Source: Methanolobus chelungpuianus
Lineage (GTDB): Archaea > Halobacteriota > Methanosarcinia > Methanosarcinales > Methanosarcinaceae
Reading direction: 5' to 3'
NCBI RefSeq assembly: GCF_024500045.1
Contig: NZ_JTEO01000002.1
Coordinates: 434,001-498,000, forward strand
DNA: 64,000 nucleotides
Each line of letters starts with the position of its first letter. Within the stretch, counting starts at the first letter, position 1. Below are positions 1 to 10,459 of this stretch, piece by piece. The notes below the pieces were generated by a model. That model was not told where the DNA came from and searched no databases. It saw only the letters and a list, made by a program, of their open reading frames with translations. The position numbers were made by a program, and so were the translations under genes.

Positions 1-3000
1 TCCTGTAGGTGAGGTCCGGGGCTGCGTTCGCTGCAAAGCCGGAAGTGTTCTTCAGTACTTCAATAGTGGTGCTTATCTTGCCCGAGTTCTTCAGTGACAG
101 GTACCTTATATACTGTATGTCATTCACCTCGTTGTCAAACTCGAATGTGGTGACCGTATCTTTCATAGTATTGACTGCAAGCACATCCTTGAAGAGGATG
201 TTCTCGGCGCTCTCTCCACTGGAACCTCCGCCACCTCCTCCGGAGCCAGGTGATGAGGTCTGACTTGTTGTTACACTGATATTGGACCATTCACCGACGT
301 TGACAACGAAGTCAATCGCCCTGAGGCTATAGGTGCATGTGGTGCCCGGTGGCAGGCCGCTGTCAGTCAGGGTTGAGCCAGAAGTGGTAGTGAGTGGAGC
401 GCCGTTCCTTCTGATTTCCACATGGTCGGCATCAGCCGAGTTTTTCCATGCAAGGGTAACTGACGTGGTAGTCCTTGAGCTTGAGAGACCAGTAATGACA
501 GGCGCAGTATTGTCCTCAACAGGGGCATATACGCTCAGGTGGGTGATGTTTGTGGTAATGGTATGTGCGGAACTGTTAACCGCACTTCTGAAAGGCGTCC
601 AGTTTTCTTCAACAGGGTCGTACCATGCAATAGCAAGTTTGTCTGCATTACCCACGAAAGTCGGGTCATATCCAAGGGTAAGGGAGACATTCTTCCTGAA
701 TTCGTATGTGCTCACAGGCTCAGAGTCATTCATCACTCTGATATCAATAGCAGGGCCTGTAAAAGTGGATCCGCTGCAAGGGTCCTGCCCTCTGACAACA
801 GCCGCAGCCAGGCTTCCCGGATTGGCGGATGTGCCTGTTATGTTGAAATTGAGGAGCGGGTAGGGGACAGTCCCAATCCCGGGAACCGGAAGCATTGCTT
901 CATCGCTTCCACCTGCAGGGAAGATCTCTCCCACGCTCAGGTATATCGTGGTGTTATTACTGAAATACTTCTGATTGGAATAGTTTAGGATGGAAGTAAT
1001 GTCCACGGTATTTATACCATTCAAAAGTGGGATATTGTCAATATTGAATGCTCCGTTCGAGGCAGGATGATAACTGTTGTTGATCTCCCCGTTGACATAA
1101 ACCGAGACATTGGTCGCTATTCCGGCATTGCCGCTTATGTTAAACGTATTGTCGGGCAGGTAATATACTGTGCCGGAAGCCGGTGAGGTGATGGCAGGCT
1201 GGCTTGTAAACACGGTGAAGTTGATGGCTGTGGAGATTGTCTCTCCTCCCATCTCACGGGCAAACACTGTTATATTGTGGCTTCCGTCTGTAAGGTTAAG
1301 TGTAGTATTCAAATAATACGCCCTGGTCATAGTAGAATTTACTGCGCTGTCGATTTTGTAGCATATGTCACTGTATTTGTGACTTTTTATGTTGATACTG
1401 GGGTTGTTGCACTGGATTACTTCATCTTCGGTGATTCCCTGAAAGGTGATATAATTATCTTCTTTGAATGACAGGACCAGGGAAAAACTCTGCGGCTCCG
1501 GCTGCGTATGAATCTTCGCAGCATTCACATAGATTGTATAATTTCCTACAGCAGGGGTGGGTATATTTATGCATTCTACGTTGTTCGTATTGTCAGGTTC
1601 ACTTCCACCGTTTCCAAGGTATGGGCCTGCTGGTCCAATGACTGCGAGATCAAGGTCGTTGACAAGTGCCTTTGAGGAAGGTAGACTTGCAGGATAATCA
1701 GTCCACACAAGAGTGGCCTGGAAGGGCTCCGTTGAATAGTTTACGCTATATGTTACATTCCACGAATCCCCGGTATCATTTAACCTCAGATTGTCGTGGT
1801 ATTTTAATACCACCGAGTTTTGAGGAAAGAGTGAATTTTCCACGTCGACACGACCCCAGCCCTGAGAATTGTCAGGCCTTCTTTGAACTTCCTGATAACT
1901 CCCGGTGCCGTACTGTCCGGGGGTCATGTCATAGGCACCATTGATCAGAGTAGCTTTTATCAGTGCAGCACTAGGATTTTCCAATCCTTCAATGTCTGTA
2001 TAATATTGCCTGGTAAGTGCAGCAGCTCCGGCGGTGATGGGTGTGGACATGCTTGTGCCACCCATATACAGATAATTATTGTCAATGCCCCCCCAACCTG
2101 TACCAGTTGCTTGACTTGATCTTGTTGATACTATGAATGTTCCGGGAGCAACTAAATCAGGTTTGGTTCGATTATCGTTAGTTGGTCCACGGCTGCTGAA
2201 GGCTGCTATGCCTTCTCTATTATTGGCCATGTAGTCATTAGTTATTGGATTTACAGGGAAGAAGTAGATCCATGAACCGCTTCCCCAGGTAAGATAAGGA
2301 GTTATCCCGAAGTTATCTCCTCTCTCGTTCTCCGAGGCACCGATGGTAAGGCAGTTCTTAGCGGTTCCCGGTGAACCAATTGAATTCTGATCTATTACTC
2401 CATCTTCGTTACTATCTTTTCCACTGTTGCCTGCTGAGAACAGTATCAACATGTCAGGATGTTCCCACATGAATTGGTCTATGTCTTGAGAATAGTCAGT
2501 ATATTCTCCATCCGATGATACTCCCCAGCTATTGGTGTGTATCCTTGCTCCAAGGAGATATGCTTCATAAAACATCTCGTAAAGGTCATCTGGAAGTGCC
2601 AGATAAGCGGTACCGTCTCCGGCAGCCTGGAACACAAGCTTAGCTTCGGGTGCCATTCCACTATACTGCCCGCCAGAAAGTGCCCCATTACCCAGTACGG
2701 AACCTGCAACATGGGTCCCATGCCCACTCTGATCAGCAACGCTTCCGTCACCCTTTGAATCAATGATCTTTAATACTCTTCCTCTAAGATCGAGATGTAC
2801 TGTATTCTTATTTCCAGTGTCAAGTCCCGTATCGCACACAGCTACTATCTGTCCGTTACCAGTTAACCAATAGTTATCACGTGTATCACTCGCTTTAATA
2901 ATACTGGCAGCTATATCATTATGAACAGTAGGTTGCACATACTCTTCGATCCAGCTGACCTCTTCGATGGAAGCCACATAAGGTATCCTGGAAGCTGGAA

Positions 3001-3589
3001 TTTGTACTTTCAGAACAGTTTCCGAAGCTGACATGATATCTCCATCCAGTGATGCTATTGCAGAGGCTACCTTTTCATAATCTGCAGAAGAAAAGATGAT
3101 TATATGGTGTGTGTTTTTAATTTCAGACCCGGCTTCTGAGACATATGTATTCTTATCATCCATTGATTCAGGCATATATTTGTACGATGGCTTATACTCT
3201 CCAATTCACTTGACAAAGTCAAGTGAATATACCTGATTTTTTACACTCTCATTCATCTTCATAACAAATGCGTTATTTGGGACATAACCATAGATGGAAG
3301 CACCTTTTGATTCAATATCCTGTTTCCACATCGATCGCGTGGGACCAGTAAACTGTACAATGTAGTATTTTCCCGAGTCTTCTATGGATTGGACGGTGTA
3401 ATTCATGGATTCGGGCTCAGCACTTTGCACAGGCTTTCCTTCAATTATATCTGTGTTTACGTGTCCTGCTCTCAAAAGCAGAAGACTGCCATCATTGAGA
3501 TCTGCATGATATGTATCACCTGCAGCACACAGGGAAGTTGTTAGAGTTATCAGAATAAGCGTAATGAGAATCTTGTTTTTAGAGCGCAT
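1..3589 (-). pseudogene. Secreted subtilisin-like (S8) protease, interrupted by one TGA; 3' end beyond window
   Basis: The reading frame starts at 3589 with a signal peptide (MRSKNKILITLILITLTTSL), then an inhibitor-like propeptide region. It meets a TGA at 3206-3208. The same frame then stays open to the window edge, more than 1,060 codons. All three catalytic residues lie in that frame: Asp in VCDTGLDTG (codon 2831-2833), His in GHGTHVAG (2720-2722) and Ser in GGTSMSTP (2051-2053). Later domains are an FN3-like module (about 540-300), a Gly/Ser linker (about 260-215) and the start of a PGF-pre-PGF-type domain. The neighbouring paralog reads FVKWTG where this copy reads FVK-stop-IG, so the lesion looks like TGG to TGA. 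Inference: a recent nonsense pseudogene. Readthrough, or a sequencing error, is possible. A downstream restart would lack the signal peptide. Confidence 0.85.
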
Positions 3590-3629
3590 GAGCCTACACC
3601 CGGGTTGTATATTACACAGAGTATAATAT

Positions 3630-3647
3630 TAATAATATATTTATTTG
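3630..3647 (-). promoter_or_regulatory. Probable TATA box for the left subtilase
   Basis: On the minus strand an A/T-rich element (AAATAAATATATTA) lies about 50 bases upstream of the start at 3589. This predicts transcription starting near 3612-3618. The 134-base gap between the two subtilases shows no other structure, so the left copy probably has its own promoter. Confidence 0.4.
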
Positions 3648-3723
3648 TACTGCTCAATACAATTACTTAAAATAATGCTGTCTGCAATGGACCTGCCATA
3701 AAAAGAAAGGTTCTAAAAAAGGG

Positions 3724-6700
3724 TTACTGCTCCCTGAGAAGGAAGCAGGCAAAGACGAATATCAGCAGTGTGGCAGTAAAAGAAAGAGCAGGTAATGCTT
3801 TTTCAGGCTGGCCCACATCTGTTTTTGAGTCGCCCGAACTGTTTTGAATGCCGACCCCGCTTTCTGCCGAATCTGTGGAGAAGAGGGCATCAGGTGTGCT
3901 ATGCAGTGCTGTATCTTCAGGGAAGCTCTCGCCTGTGATCGCAAAAGGAGAGAATCCCGGTGTTATTGCCCTGAAGTAAAGGTAGTCTGCATCAGAGCCT
4001 GTCTGCTCTGTGGGGAGCCTGTTCCAGGCATTGTCTGCGTACCTGTTCAGAGCAATGGACGACGGGTCGATGTTGTTACTGCTCACCCAATCGTTATCGA
4101 CTCTGAATACAATTATGGGGTCCTTTATGTTAGATCCAGTGGCATATCCTGTTTTGCCGAGCCAGATGTTGATGTGCCTGTAGATTACTCCTTCAGGCGA
4201 AGAGCCGGCAAAAAAAGACCTGCCCTTAAGCACTTCAACAGTTGCAGTTATGGTTCCCGAGTTCTTCAGGGATGTATACTCTACATACTGGACATCGTTA
4301 GCCGGATTCTTGAAATCGAACCTCACAAGGTCCTTGCCGACAAAGATGGAGCTTACGTCTTTCAGTTCTATGTTCTCGGCTTTTTCTCCGGTTGAACCTC
4401 CGCCACCGCCTCCACCACTGCTGGATGCTGGAGTTGATGTGGACTGTTCCACCGTCAGTACAACTCCCACAGTTACGTTCTCAGCCGGCATTACAAATGA
4501 ATAGCTGGTCCCTGGGCTTAGTGTACCTGTCTGCACGGTTCCGCTGTCACCTGTCACACTTATAGAGGAAAACCTTTTGCCAGCCTCAATACCGGCAATT
4601 GTCACATTCACCGCTTCATCCGCTTTTGCTATGGACTTATCGGCAGTAACATTCGCAGTGCCACCTGTGACCGGAGCCACAGTGATCAGATAGCTTGCGT
4701 CCCCAATAGGTGCAGCGGCCCTGTTCACGACTATGGTATAGGACTTTTTGGCCGATGCGTCCTCAGCGGTCACTGCAACCGTGACAGTAGTCTTGCTTCC
4801 GGCTGGCTGAAGCGCAATTGTTTTAGCCGTACCGCTGTTTGCATCTTGACCATTCATCTTCATCGATGCTTTCAAGTCCGAGAGGACTGCGGTTACGTCA
4901 ATTGAATTCACTCTGTAGTCGACGCTGACATTGTAAGAGATAGCGTTAGTACTGAATGTAGGGGTCAATGTACCTTTACTGACCATCAGAGCGGCCAGGT
5001 TTGCATTGGTACTCGGGGCCGCTGTCTTGACAACAGTAACCGTATATTTCTGCGTAGTCTTGTCTGCGGCTGTAACTGTGTACACTACTGGGTTTGTGAA
5101 GTTCTGCGCCACGCCGCTATTGGGAGATATGCCCGATCCTGTGTGTTCAATGGTCGGTACCAGTGATTCAACATTTGTTCCATAGGGAACTGTTAACACT
5201 ATTGTCTTCGATGCTTCGTTAACGACTCCCACGACATCCGGATCGAGTCCGTTGAATCTGAAGCTGGTAATTGATCTGGCCGAACTTGGAGCTACTGTTA
5301 CCGTGACTACGTAGCTCTGTTTTGCTCCGTCTGAAGATGTTACAATATATGTTATGGGTTTGGTGAAGTCCTGTGCAAGCCCGGAAGCAGGTGAAACGCT
5401 GGCTGCATTGTGTACTATTGAAGGTACCAGCGATTTCAAATCTGTTCCGTAAGGCACTGTAAGAGCAATGGTTTTTGCATTCTCGTTAATAACACCGGGC
5501 ACGGCAGGATTAAGTTTGGAAAAACTAAAACCCTTAATAACAGGTTTAACATTGAAGTCCCACCCGTAAGAGAATGCCTGCCCTTTTGCCGTCAGGGCTG
5601 TGATAGATACATTGTAGTCACCGCTTTGGTAAGGAGTAGCTGCATTGTACTGTATCCTGTAGCCGCCATCTATAGTCACAAACGAGGATACAGGCACGGG
5701 AGCACCGTTGATACTCATACGTATGGAGCTTTTGTTTACTCCCCCAGGATGGACGACATCAGCTGAAATCATGGTTGTACTGTTGGCAGTAGAAGAACCT
5801 GCTGCAGGATACTCATTGTTATTGCAGGTGAAAGAAAGAACAAGTGCGAAAGGTTGTTTTGGCTGAGCTTTCGGTTCAACGATGTTGTATCCGCTGACTG
5901 TGACCGTATAGTCTCCACCTGTAGCACTTTTGATCTCGACTCCCTCTACATTGTTCACACGGTCAGGTCTGCTGTTACCGTAATATGTGTTCGCGGAATC
6001 AGAGATCTTCAGATCCAGATCGTTGACAAGTGCCTTTGAGGAAGGCAGACTTGCAGGATAATCGGTCCATACAAGTGTTGCTCTCAACGGGCTCCCTGCT
6101 TCAATATAACTATATTTAGTAGTCCATGCTCCTGAAGTTCCTATGCCTGTCTTATTATCATAGTATGCAATGACCTTCGGATACTCCGGGAAGAGTGAGT
6201 TCTCAACATCAACGCGTCCCCATCCCTGAGAATTGTCAGGCCTTCTTTGAACTTCCTGATAATTTCCGGTGCCATACTGTCCGGGGGTCATGTCGCGGGC
6301 GCCATTTATTAGTGTAGCTTTTAACAATGCGGCGCTCGGGCTTGTCAGTTTCTCGTTGTCTGTATAATATTGTCTGACAAGTGCCGCTGCTCCTGCGACC
6401 AGAGGAGTGGACATGCTGGTGCCGGTCGAATATGCATATTCCGGATAACCAGGCATGCTATAGAGGTTGGATATACTGGATTTTGTAGATGCTATATATG
6501 TACCCGGAGCAACAATATCAGGTTTTATCCTGCCGTCATCTGTTGGCCCACGACTACTAATGGCAGCGATTCCTTCAATGTTATTGGCCTTTATGTCTTC
6601 TTTTATAGGAGAACCGTAAGAGCTCCCCCAAGTTGTTGAGGTTAATGAAGAGCGATTGTTCTCTGAAGCACCAACCGTAATACAGTTCTTTGACGTTCCA

Positions 6701-7944
6701 GGAGGGGTGATAGAGTTTTGGTCAACTACTCCGTTCTTATTTGTATCTACTCCTTGGTTACCTGCAGAAAAGAGTATCAGCATATCAGGGTGATTCCACA
6801 TGAATGCGTCAACCTGTGATGAAACCAGGCTATAGTTACCGCTATCCCCTGTGTAACCCCAGCTATTGGTATGGACTCTTGCTCCCTCATTATACGCCTG
6901 CCGGAAAAGTTCACTCAGATTGGCCAGAACACCTGTAAGATTCCCGGCATCATCAGCTGCAGCTTGGAATACCAGTTTTGCCTCCGGCACCATGCCTTTA
7001 TACTTTCCACTCGATGATATGCCGTTCCCAAGCAGAGATCCCGTCACATGGGTACCATGTCCTGTCTGGTCTTCAGCGCCATCACCAACTAGGTCAAAGA
7101 TTTCCACTATTCTTCCTCTGATGTCTGTATGCATTGTATTATCGTTCACACCAGTGTCAAGCCCCGTGTCACACACGGCAACTATCTGCCCTGTCCCGTT
7201 CAGCCTGTAATTGATGTGCACCTGATTAACGTTGATTATTCCTGCAGCAGCATCATTAAAAACGATCGGCACCTCATGTTCTTCGATCCAGCAGATACCT
7301 TCTATGGACGCGAGCTCATCGATCATATCCCTGGGAATATTGATTCTCAGGAGAGTACCGGAGTACTCCATAATGTCCGCGCCGAGTGAAACGATCTCTT
7401 CCCTGATCTTTTCGCTCTCTTCTTCATCAAAGAGGACTACTATCAGCTCAGATCCCGGGCCAGCAGATGAGATCGCTGGCAGATCCTTGTTGGTTGTAAT
7501 GTCCAGCTGATGTTTATAGGATGCCCTGTAGTTTCCTGTCCATTTAACAAAATCGAAGGAATCGATATGCTCTTTTTGTGAGGGGTTCATCCTTACAATA
7601 AAAGCATTGTTAGGGATATAATCAAACAGCATGGCTCCGGTCCCGGCAAGTTCCTCTTTCCATTCTTCAAGTACGGGTCCGTTGAACTGTACTATATAAT
7701 AGCATTCGAGGCGGTCATCAATGTTTGCCATATCAACTGAATATGAGGCGATCGATGCAGCAGGTTCTTCATCAGTTGCTTCGCCGTATACGATGGGAAA
7801 AGTATCCGTATGTATAGGACCGGCCTTTAGAAGGATCAGGTTCTCATTGTTGACATCAGATGTGACATTCTCATTTCCTCCCGCCAGTGGAAGAATGAGG
7901 AAAAACAGGATTATACCCCACAGGAACAGTATTTTTTTGTGCAT
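3724..7944 (-). CDS. Secreted multidomain subtilisin-like serine protease (S8) with PGF-pre-PGF-type domain
   Basis: Extracellular or cell-surface protease of 1,406 residues. The ATG at 7944 is preferred because it opens directly into a signal peptide (MHKKILFLWGIILFFLI); a GTG 63 bases upstream is in frame. The propeptide runs to about residue 200. The catalytic triad is Asp259 (VCDTGLDTG), His296 (GHGTHVTG) and Ser510 (GTSMSTP). The C-terminal half has two copies of an about 80-residue beta domain (each with TVPYGT and FTxPxxYxVT), a cadherin-like beta-sandwich, a further repeat domain, a seven-Gly linker, then a PGF-pre-PGF-type domain from about residue 1190 ending near TPGFSPFAITG. A hydrophobic segment and a short charged tail close the protein. 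The paralog downstream is broken, so this is the intact member of the pair. Confidence 0.92.
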   Translation of the reverse strand: MHKKILFLWGIILFFLILPLAGGNENVTSDVNNENLILLKAGPIHTDTFPIVYGEATDEEPAASIASYSVDMANIDDRLECYYIVQFNGPVLEEWKEELAGTGAMLFDYIPNNAFIVRMNPSQKEHIDSFDFVKWTGNYRASYKHQLDITTNKDLPAISSAGPGSELIVVLFDEEESEKIREEIVSLGADIMEYSGTLLRINIPRDMIDELASIEGICWIEEHEVPIVFNDAAAGIINVNQVHINYRLNGTGQIVAVCDTGLDTGVNDNTMHTDIRGRIVEIFDLVGDGAEDQTGHGTHVTGSLLGNGISSSGKYKGMVPEAKLVFQAAADDAGNLTGVLANLSELFRQAYNEGARVHTNSWGYTGDSGNYSLVSSQVDAFMWNHPDMLILFSAGNQGVDTNKNGVVDQNSITPPGTSKNCITVGASENNRSSLTSTTWGSSYGSPIKEDIKANNIEGIAAISSRGPTDDGRIKPDIVAPGTYIASTKSSISNLYSMPGYPEYAYSTGTSMSTPLVAGAAALVRQYYTDNEKLTSPSAALLKATLINGARDMTPGQYGTGNYQEVQRRPDNSQGWGRVDVENSLFPEYPKVIAYYDNKTGIGTSGAWTTKYSYIEAGSPLRATLVWTDYPASLPSSKALVNDLDLKISDSANTYYGNSRPDRVNNVEGVEIKSATGGDYTVTVSGYNIVEPKAQPKQPFALVLSFTCNNNEYPAAGSSTANSTTMISADVVHPGGVNKSSIRMSINGAPVPVSSFVTIDGGYRIQYNAATPYQSGDYNVSITALTAKGQAFSYGWDFNVKPVIKGFSFSKLNPAVPGVINENAKTIALTVPYGTDLKSLVPSIVHNAASVSPASGLAQDFTKPITYIVTSSDGAKQSYVVTVTVAPSSARSITSFRFNGLDPDVVGVVNEASKTIVLTVPYGTNVESLVPTIEHTGSGISPNSGVAQNFTNPVVYTVTAADKTTQKYTVTVVKTAAPSTNANLAALMVSKGTLTPTFSTNAISYNVSVDYRVNSIDVTAVLSDLKASMKMNGQDANSGTAKTIALQPAGSKTTVTVAVTAEDASAKKSYTIVVNRAAAPIGDASYLITVAPVTGGTANVTADKSIAKADEAVNVTIAGIEAGKRFSSISVTGDSGTVQTGTLSPGTSYSFVMPAENVTVGVVLTVEQSTSTPASSSGGGGGGGSTGEKAENIELKDVSSIFVGKDLVRFDFKNPANDVQYVEYTSLKNSGTITATVEVLKGRSFFAGSSPEGVIYRHINIWLGKTGYATGSNIKDPIIVFRVDNDWVSSNNIDPSSIALNRYADNAWNRLPTEQTGSDADYLYFRAITPGFSPFAITGESFPEDTALHSTPDALFSTDSAESGVGIQNSSGDSKTDVGQPEKALPALSFTATLLIFVFACFLLREQ

Positions 7945-8010
7945 TGCCAGACATCCGGTTTTTAGTCGACACAGTGGACTTTTTTGTAACTGTCCACATA
8001 TCTGCACTCA

Positions 8011-8022
8011 AACGTATATAAA
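8011..8022 (-). promoter_or_regulatory. TATA box for the intact subtilase
   Basis: The minus strand reads GATTTTATATACG here. A start about 25 bases downstream (near 7990) would leave a leader of about 45 bases before the ATG at 7944. This supports that ATG over the upstream GTG at 8007. Confidence 0.5.
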
Positions 8023-8175
8023 ATCAGATATGTATTTTTCTCGATTTATATTATTCATCCAATTTCAATTGAATGATGGGGTTGTTTCTTACAGAAGATT
8101 ACGCAAACCTTCGACTATGGTTTACTTATCTTAAGGGACTATAAAAATAAGTTGATTGAATACAAAATAGAATAA

Positions 8176-8199
8176 GGTCACAACCGTGGTTGTGAACCG
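8176..8199 (-). terminator. Hairpin at the 3' end of the ribosomal/RNAP operon
   Basis: A near-perfect inverted repeat (TCACAACC / GGTTGTGA, separated by two bases) lies 12-35 bases beyond the S27ae stop. On the minus strand it is followed by T-rich sequence (TTATTCTATTTTG). It probably ends transcription of the operon, though the short palindrome could also be a protein-binding site. Confidence 0.45.
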
Positions 8200-8210
8200 T
8201 AAAAGGAACC

Positions 8211-8360
8211 TTATTTCTTGAACTCGGTGTATCCGCACTTTCCACAGGAGCGCCTGTCCTTGTGCTCAGCGAGGAATACGCCTTCTCCACAGCGGGGGCA
8301 GAACTGGTTTGCGCGCTCGATGGAGTTTCCGCTTACCTTATAGTAATCTTTTGCAGCCAT
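8211..8360 (-). CDS. rps27ae: 30S ribosomal protein S27ae
   Basis: A 49-residue zinc-ribbon ribosomal protein of the small subunit. It begins MAAKDYYKV and carries two Cys pairs, CPRCG and CGKCG, which form the zinc site typical of archaeal S27ae. Its length is normal for the archaeal family, which lacks the eukaryotic ubiquitin fusion. It follows rps24e by 15 bases and is the last gene of the operon running down from aIF2-gamma. Confidence 0.95.
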   Translation of the reverse strand: MAAKDYYKVSGNSIERANQFCPRCGEGVFLAEHKDRRSCGKCGYTEFKK

Positions 8361-8375
8361 TATCTCACCTTGTGA

Positions 8376-8672
8376 TTACTCTTCCTTTGCTTCTTCGGGA
8401 GCTGCGTTCCTTTTCAGCACATACTCGTTTTCGATCTGCTTCATGCGCTCTTCGTTTTCGTAGATCTTAACGTATGCCTCCAGTGCCTGCTTACCGAACT
8501 CATTTCCCATCTTATGGACTACCACAAGATCAAGAGGTACGTTCAGCATAGCTGCTATCTTTCCTCTGACAACGCTTCTTGCAGGAGTTGGTCCTTCATA
8601 ATTTACGCTGAAGTTCATCTCGCGCCTGTTGAGGAGCGCGTTGGTGTTATCCTTGGTGATCTTTAAATCCAT
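8376..8672 (-). CDS. rps24e: 30S ribosomal protein S24e
   Basis: A 98-residue small-subunit ribosomal protein (MDLKITKDNTNALLNRRE start, acidic tail AAPEEAKEE). The ATG at 8672 is chosen because a GGAGG ribosome-binding site lies just upstream (CTATTTGGAGGAAACTGG). The start overlaps the last 26 bases of the upstream dephospho-CoA kinase gene, which suggests translational coupling. The order S24e-S27ae beside Spt4 and RpoE is a conserved archaeal arrangement. Confidence 0.95.
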   Translation of the reverse strand: MDLKITKDNTNALLNRREMNFSVNYEGPTPARSVVRGKIAAMLNVPLDLVVVHKMGNEFGKQALEAYVKIYENEERMKQIENEYVLKRNAAPEEAKEE

Positions 8673-9243
8673 CCAGTTTCCTCCAAATAGTCTCTGTATC
8701 TTTATTATGGCCCTGTGCTTCAATGATTTTTGCTAACAGGTCCCTTATCTCTTCTTTTTTTGATTCTGTGATTTGTACGAGCACGACACCCTGGTCAGGT
8801 TGTCCATACAACACTGCAGAGCCTTCGGGCGCCATTATCATGGCAGGTACAGCTGCAAGGTCTTCTTCGCCGCGCACAAATATCCTCACGCGGCAGTTAG
8901 ATGCTATCGCATCGCCTACAGCGTCTATCAGATCCCCGGTTATCACCCCGGCAGGATTGTCAACGGATATTTCTCTGAAGCCTTTGTGCTTTGTGCCCAC
9001 CACGACCCGGTCAGAAGCCGGTCCGCGTTTTGTCCGGTCATCCACTATAAGGACATCCGGTATAATATCTGAACTGAGCAAGTGGAAGGTAGTAACATCA
9101 CCCACGGATATAAGTTTTGTGGGACTACCCAGGTCTTTGGATAGTTTTCTGATGGTGTCATCACCACTGCCAGTGTATAAGATGCCAAAGAGCTTGCGAA
9201 AAAGCGGCCTGACAGATTCAGGCAAACTTATCTGCGCGCCCAA
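8647..9243 (-). CDS. GTP-dependent dephospho-CoA kinase (DUF359 family)
   Basis: A 198-residue protein of the archaeal DUF359 family. Members have been shown to phosphorylate dephospho-CoA with GTP, the last step of coenzyme A synthesis, in place of bacterial CoaE. Recognisable conserved segments are ISVGDVTTFHLL, PDVLIVDDRTKR and VRGEEDLAAVPAMIMAPEGS. It is directly adjacent to the Spt4 gene (stop at 9244) and overlaps rps24e. The family call is firm; activity is inferred from characterised homologs. Confidence 0.88.
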   Translation of the reverse strand: MGAQISLPESVRPLFRKLFGILYTGSGDDTIRKLSKDLGSPTKLISVGDVTTFHLLSSDIIPDVLIVDDRTKRGPASDRVVVGTKHKGFREISVDNPAGVITGDLIDAVGDAIASNCRVRIFVRGEEDLAAVPAMIMAPEGSAVLYGQPDQGVVLVQITESKKEEIRDLLAKIIEAQGHNKDTETIWRKLDGFKDHQG

Positions 9244-9429
9244 TCAGCGCACCTTCAATGCATACTTGTCCGCTACCTTGACATCTATCTTTTTAGCGAT
9301 CTCCGAACGCTCCGGGTCTATGATAATAACCATGCCGCTCCAGTCCGAGCTGAGATTACTGGAACCACAGATCGGGCATGTCTGGCCTGATAGTATACGA
9401 TGACATTCACGGCAAACCTGTTCTCCCAT
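9244..9429 (-). CDS. spt4: Transcription elongation factor Spt4 (RpoE'')
   Basis: A 61-residue zinc-binding protein with CRECH and CPICG metal ligands. It is the partner of Spt5/NusG in the archaeal elongation complex. The segment SDWSGMVIIIDPERSEIAKK is characteristic of Spt4. It lies between rpoE (17 bases upstream) and the dephospho-CoA kinase, in one transcription unit. Confidence 0.95.
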   Translation of the reverse strand: MGEQVCRECHRILSGQTCPICGSSNLSSDWSGMVIIIDPERSEIAKKIDVKVADKYALKVR

Positions 9430-9446
9430 CTACCGATCCCTCCGGA

Positions 9447-10013
9447 TTACTGTGCCTTCTCTGAGCTGGGTTTTTTGTCTTCTTCCAGCCACTCTATCTT
9501 GCCGAGGGAATGCTGCCTCATTGTCAGGCCGATCTTGCTTTCCCTTGGCTCTCTTTCATTGATGCTGACAGCAACGATACGTGCCCTTACCCTGTCGCCT
9601 TCGCCAAGGGACCTTCCGCCGTTCTTGCTGACAAGCCTTCCATTCTTACCGTCGTAGGACATGAAATCATCGGTTATCTGGCTCACATGTAAAAGCCCGT
9701 CCATTGCACCGATACTTACGAAGGCTCCGAAGTCAACCGTCTCAACGACCTCGCCCTCAATGACCTCCTGGATAACAGGCACGAACACAATAGCATCAAA
9801 AGTAACGTCATAATATACAGCACCGTCACCAACGAGGATGTGTCCCTCTCCAATGGCATCGATCTCCGTGACAGCTACAATGGCACCTATGGCCTTGTCT
9901 ATCCTGCCTTCGAGCTTATCCCTTAAGGCATTCTTCACATTTGCCCTCACATCTCCGCCCAGAAGGTCAGGAGCCACACGAATAGTGTCTGCGAGTCTCA
10001 TCTTTTTATACAT
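9447..10013 (-). CDS. rpoE: DNA-directed RNA polymerase subunit E' (Rpo7)
   Basis: A 188-residue stalk subunit of archaeal RNA polymerase that pairs with RpoF. The N-terminal RNP-like domain begins MYKKMRLADTIRVAP. An S1 RNA-binding domain follows from about residue 80 (GEVVETVDFGAFVSIGAMDG). Length and domain order match the family. It sits upstream of spt4; the 68-base gap to the PIN gene is A/T rich and could hold an internal promoter. Confidence 0.96.
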   Translation of the reverse strand: MYKKMRLADTIRVAPDLLGGDVRANVKNALRDKLEGRIDKAIGAIVAVTEIDAIGEGHILVGDGAVYYDVTFDAIVFVPVIQEVIEGEVVETVDFGAFVSIGAMDGLLHVSQITDDFMSYDGKNGRLVSKNGGRSLGEGDRVRARIVAVSINEREPRESKIGLTMRQHSLGKIEWLEEDKKPSSEKAQ

Positions 10014-10081
10014 GTGATTAACTCCAATGAACTGTATGATTGTTAATTGCTATTAATTTACTTTAACTCTTTTTAGTTGAG

Positions 10082-10459
10082 CTATATCTCATCTGCGACA
10101 TTGCCAAGTCTGTTCTTCTGGCGGAGACAGATAATGGGAACATTACTGCTTTCCAGTCTCTTCTTAAGTCCGATGTCATTTGTCAGCACTGCTGCACCAA
10201 GCTCAATGGCCAGTTCGACGATAATATCATCAGCATGGCCGGTAGCTTCCAAGATCTCACACCTCTGTGAAAGCGAAAGCGCGATCTTTGCAGCTGTCCT
10301 GTCCTTTCCGCGGAGCTTGTTCCCAAGTTTATCCAGTTCCCTTATCACAGCAAGCGGTACGATGAACCTGTTATATCCCAGTCTTCTGAGTTCCTCGAAG
10401 ATGTCGACCCCGAACTGGGCAGGTATCATCAGGCCGTTTGTGTCGATAATTACCTTCAA
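10082..10459 (-). CDS. PIN-domain nuclease, FCF1/UTP24-like
   Basis: A 125-residue PIN-domain protein. Conserved acidic residues are visible at VIIDTNG (N-terminal Asp), RELDKLG and [10 protein letters not shown] (C-terminal Asp), consistent with a metal-dependent ribonuclease fold. The start is taken as the TTG at 10459: it overlaps the aIF2-gamma stop (TTGA) and has GGAG nine bases upstream. The position between aIF2-gamma and RpoE is typical of the archaeal proteins related to rRNA-processing factor Fcf1/Utp24. A role in pre-rRNA cleavage is inferred. Confidence 0.85.
   Translation of the reverse strand: MKVIIDTNGLMIPAQFGVDIFEELRRLGYNRFIVPLAVIRELDKLGNKLRGKDRTAAKIALSLSQRCEILEATGHADDIIVELAIELGAAVLTNDIGLKKRLESSNVPIICLRQKNRLGNVADEI

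Noticed and set aside
3206-3208. Selenocysteine at the subtilase TGA
   Set aside because: The paralog has Trp, not Cys, at this place, no SECIS-like structure is seen, and Methanosarcinales are not known to use selenocysteine.
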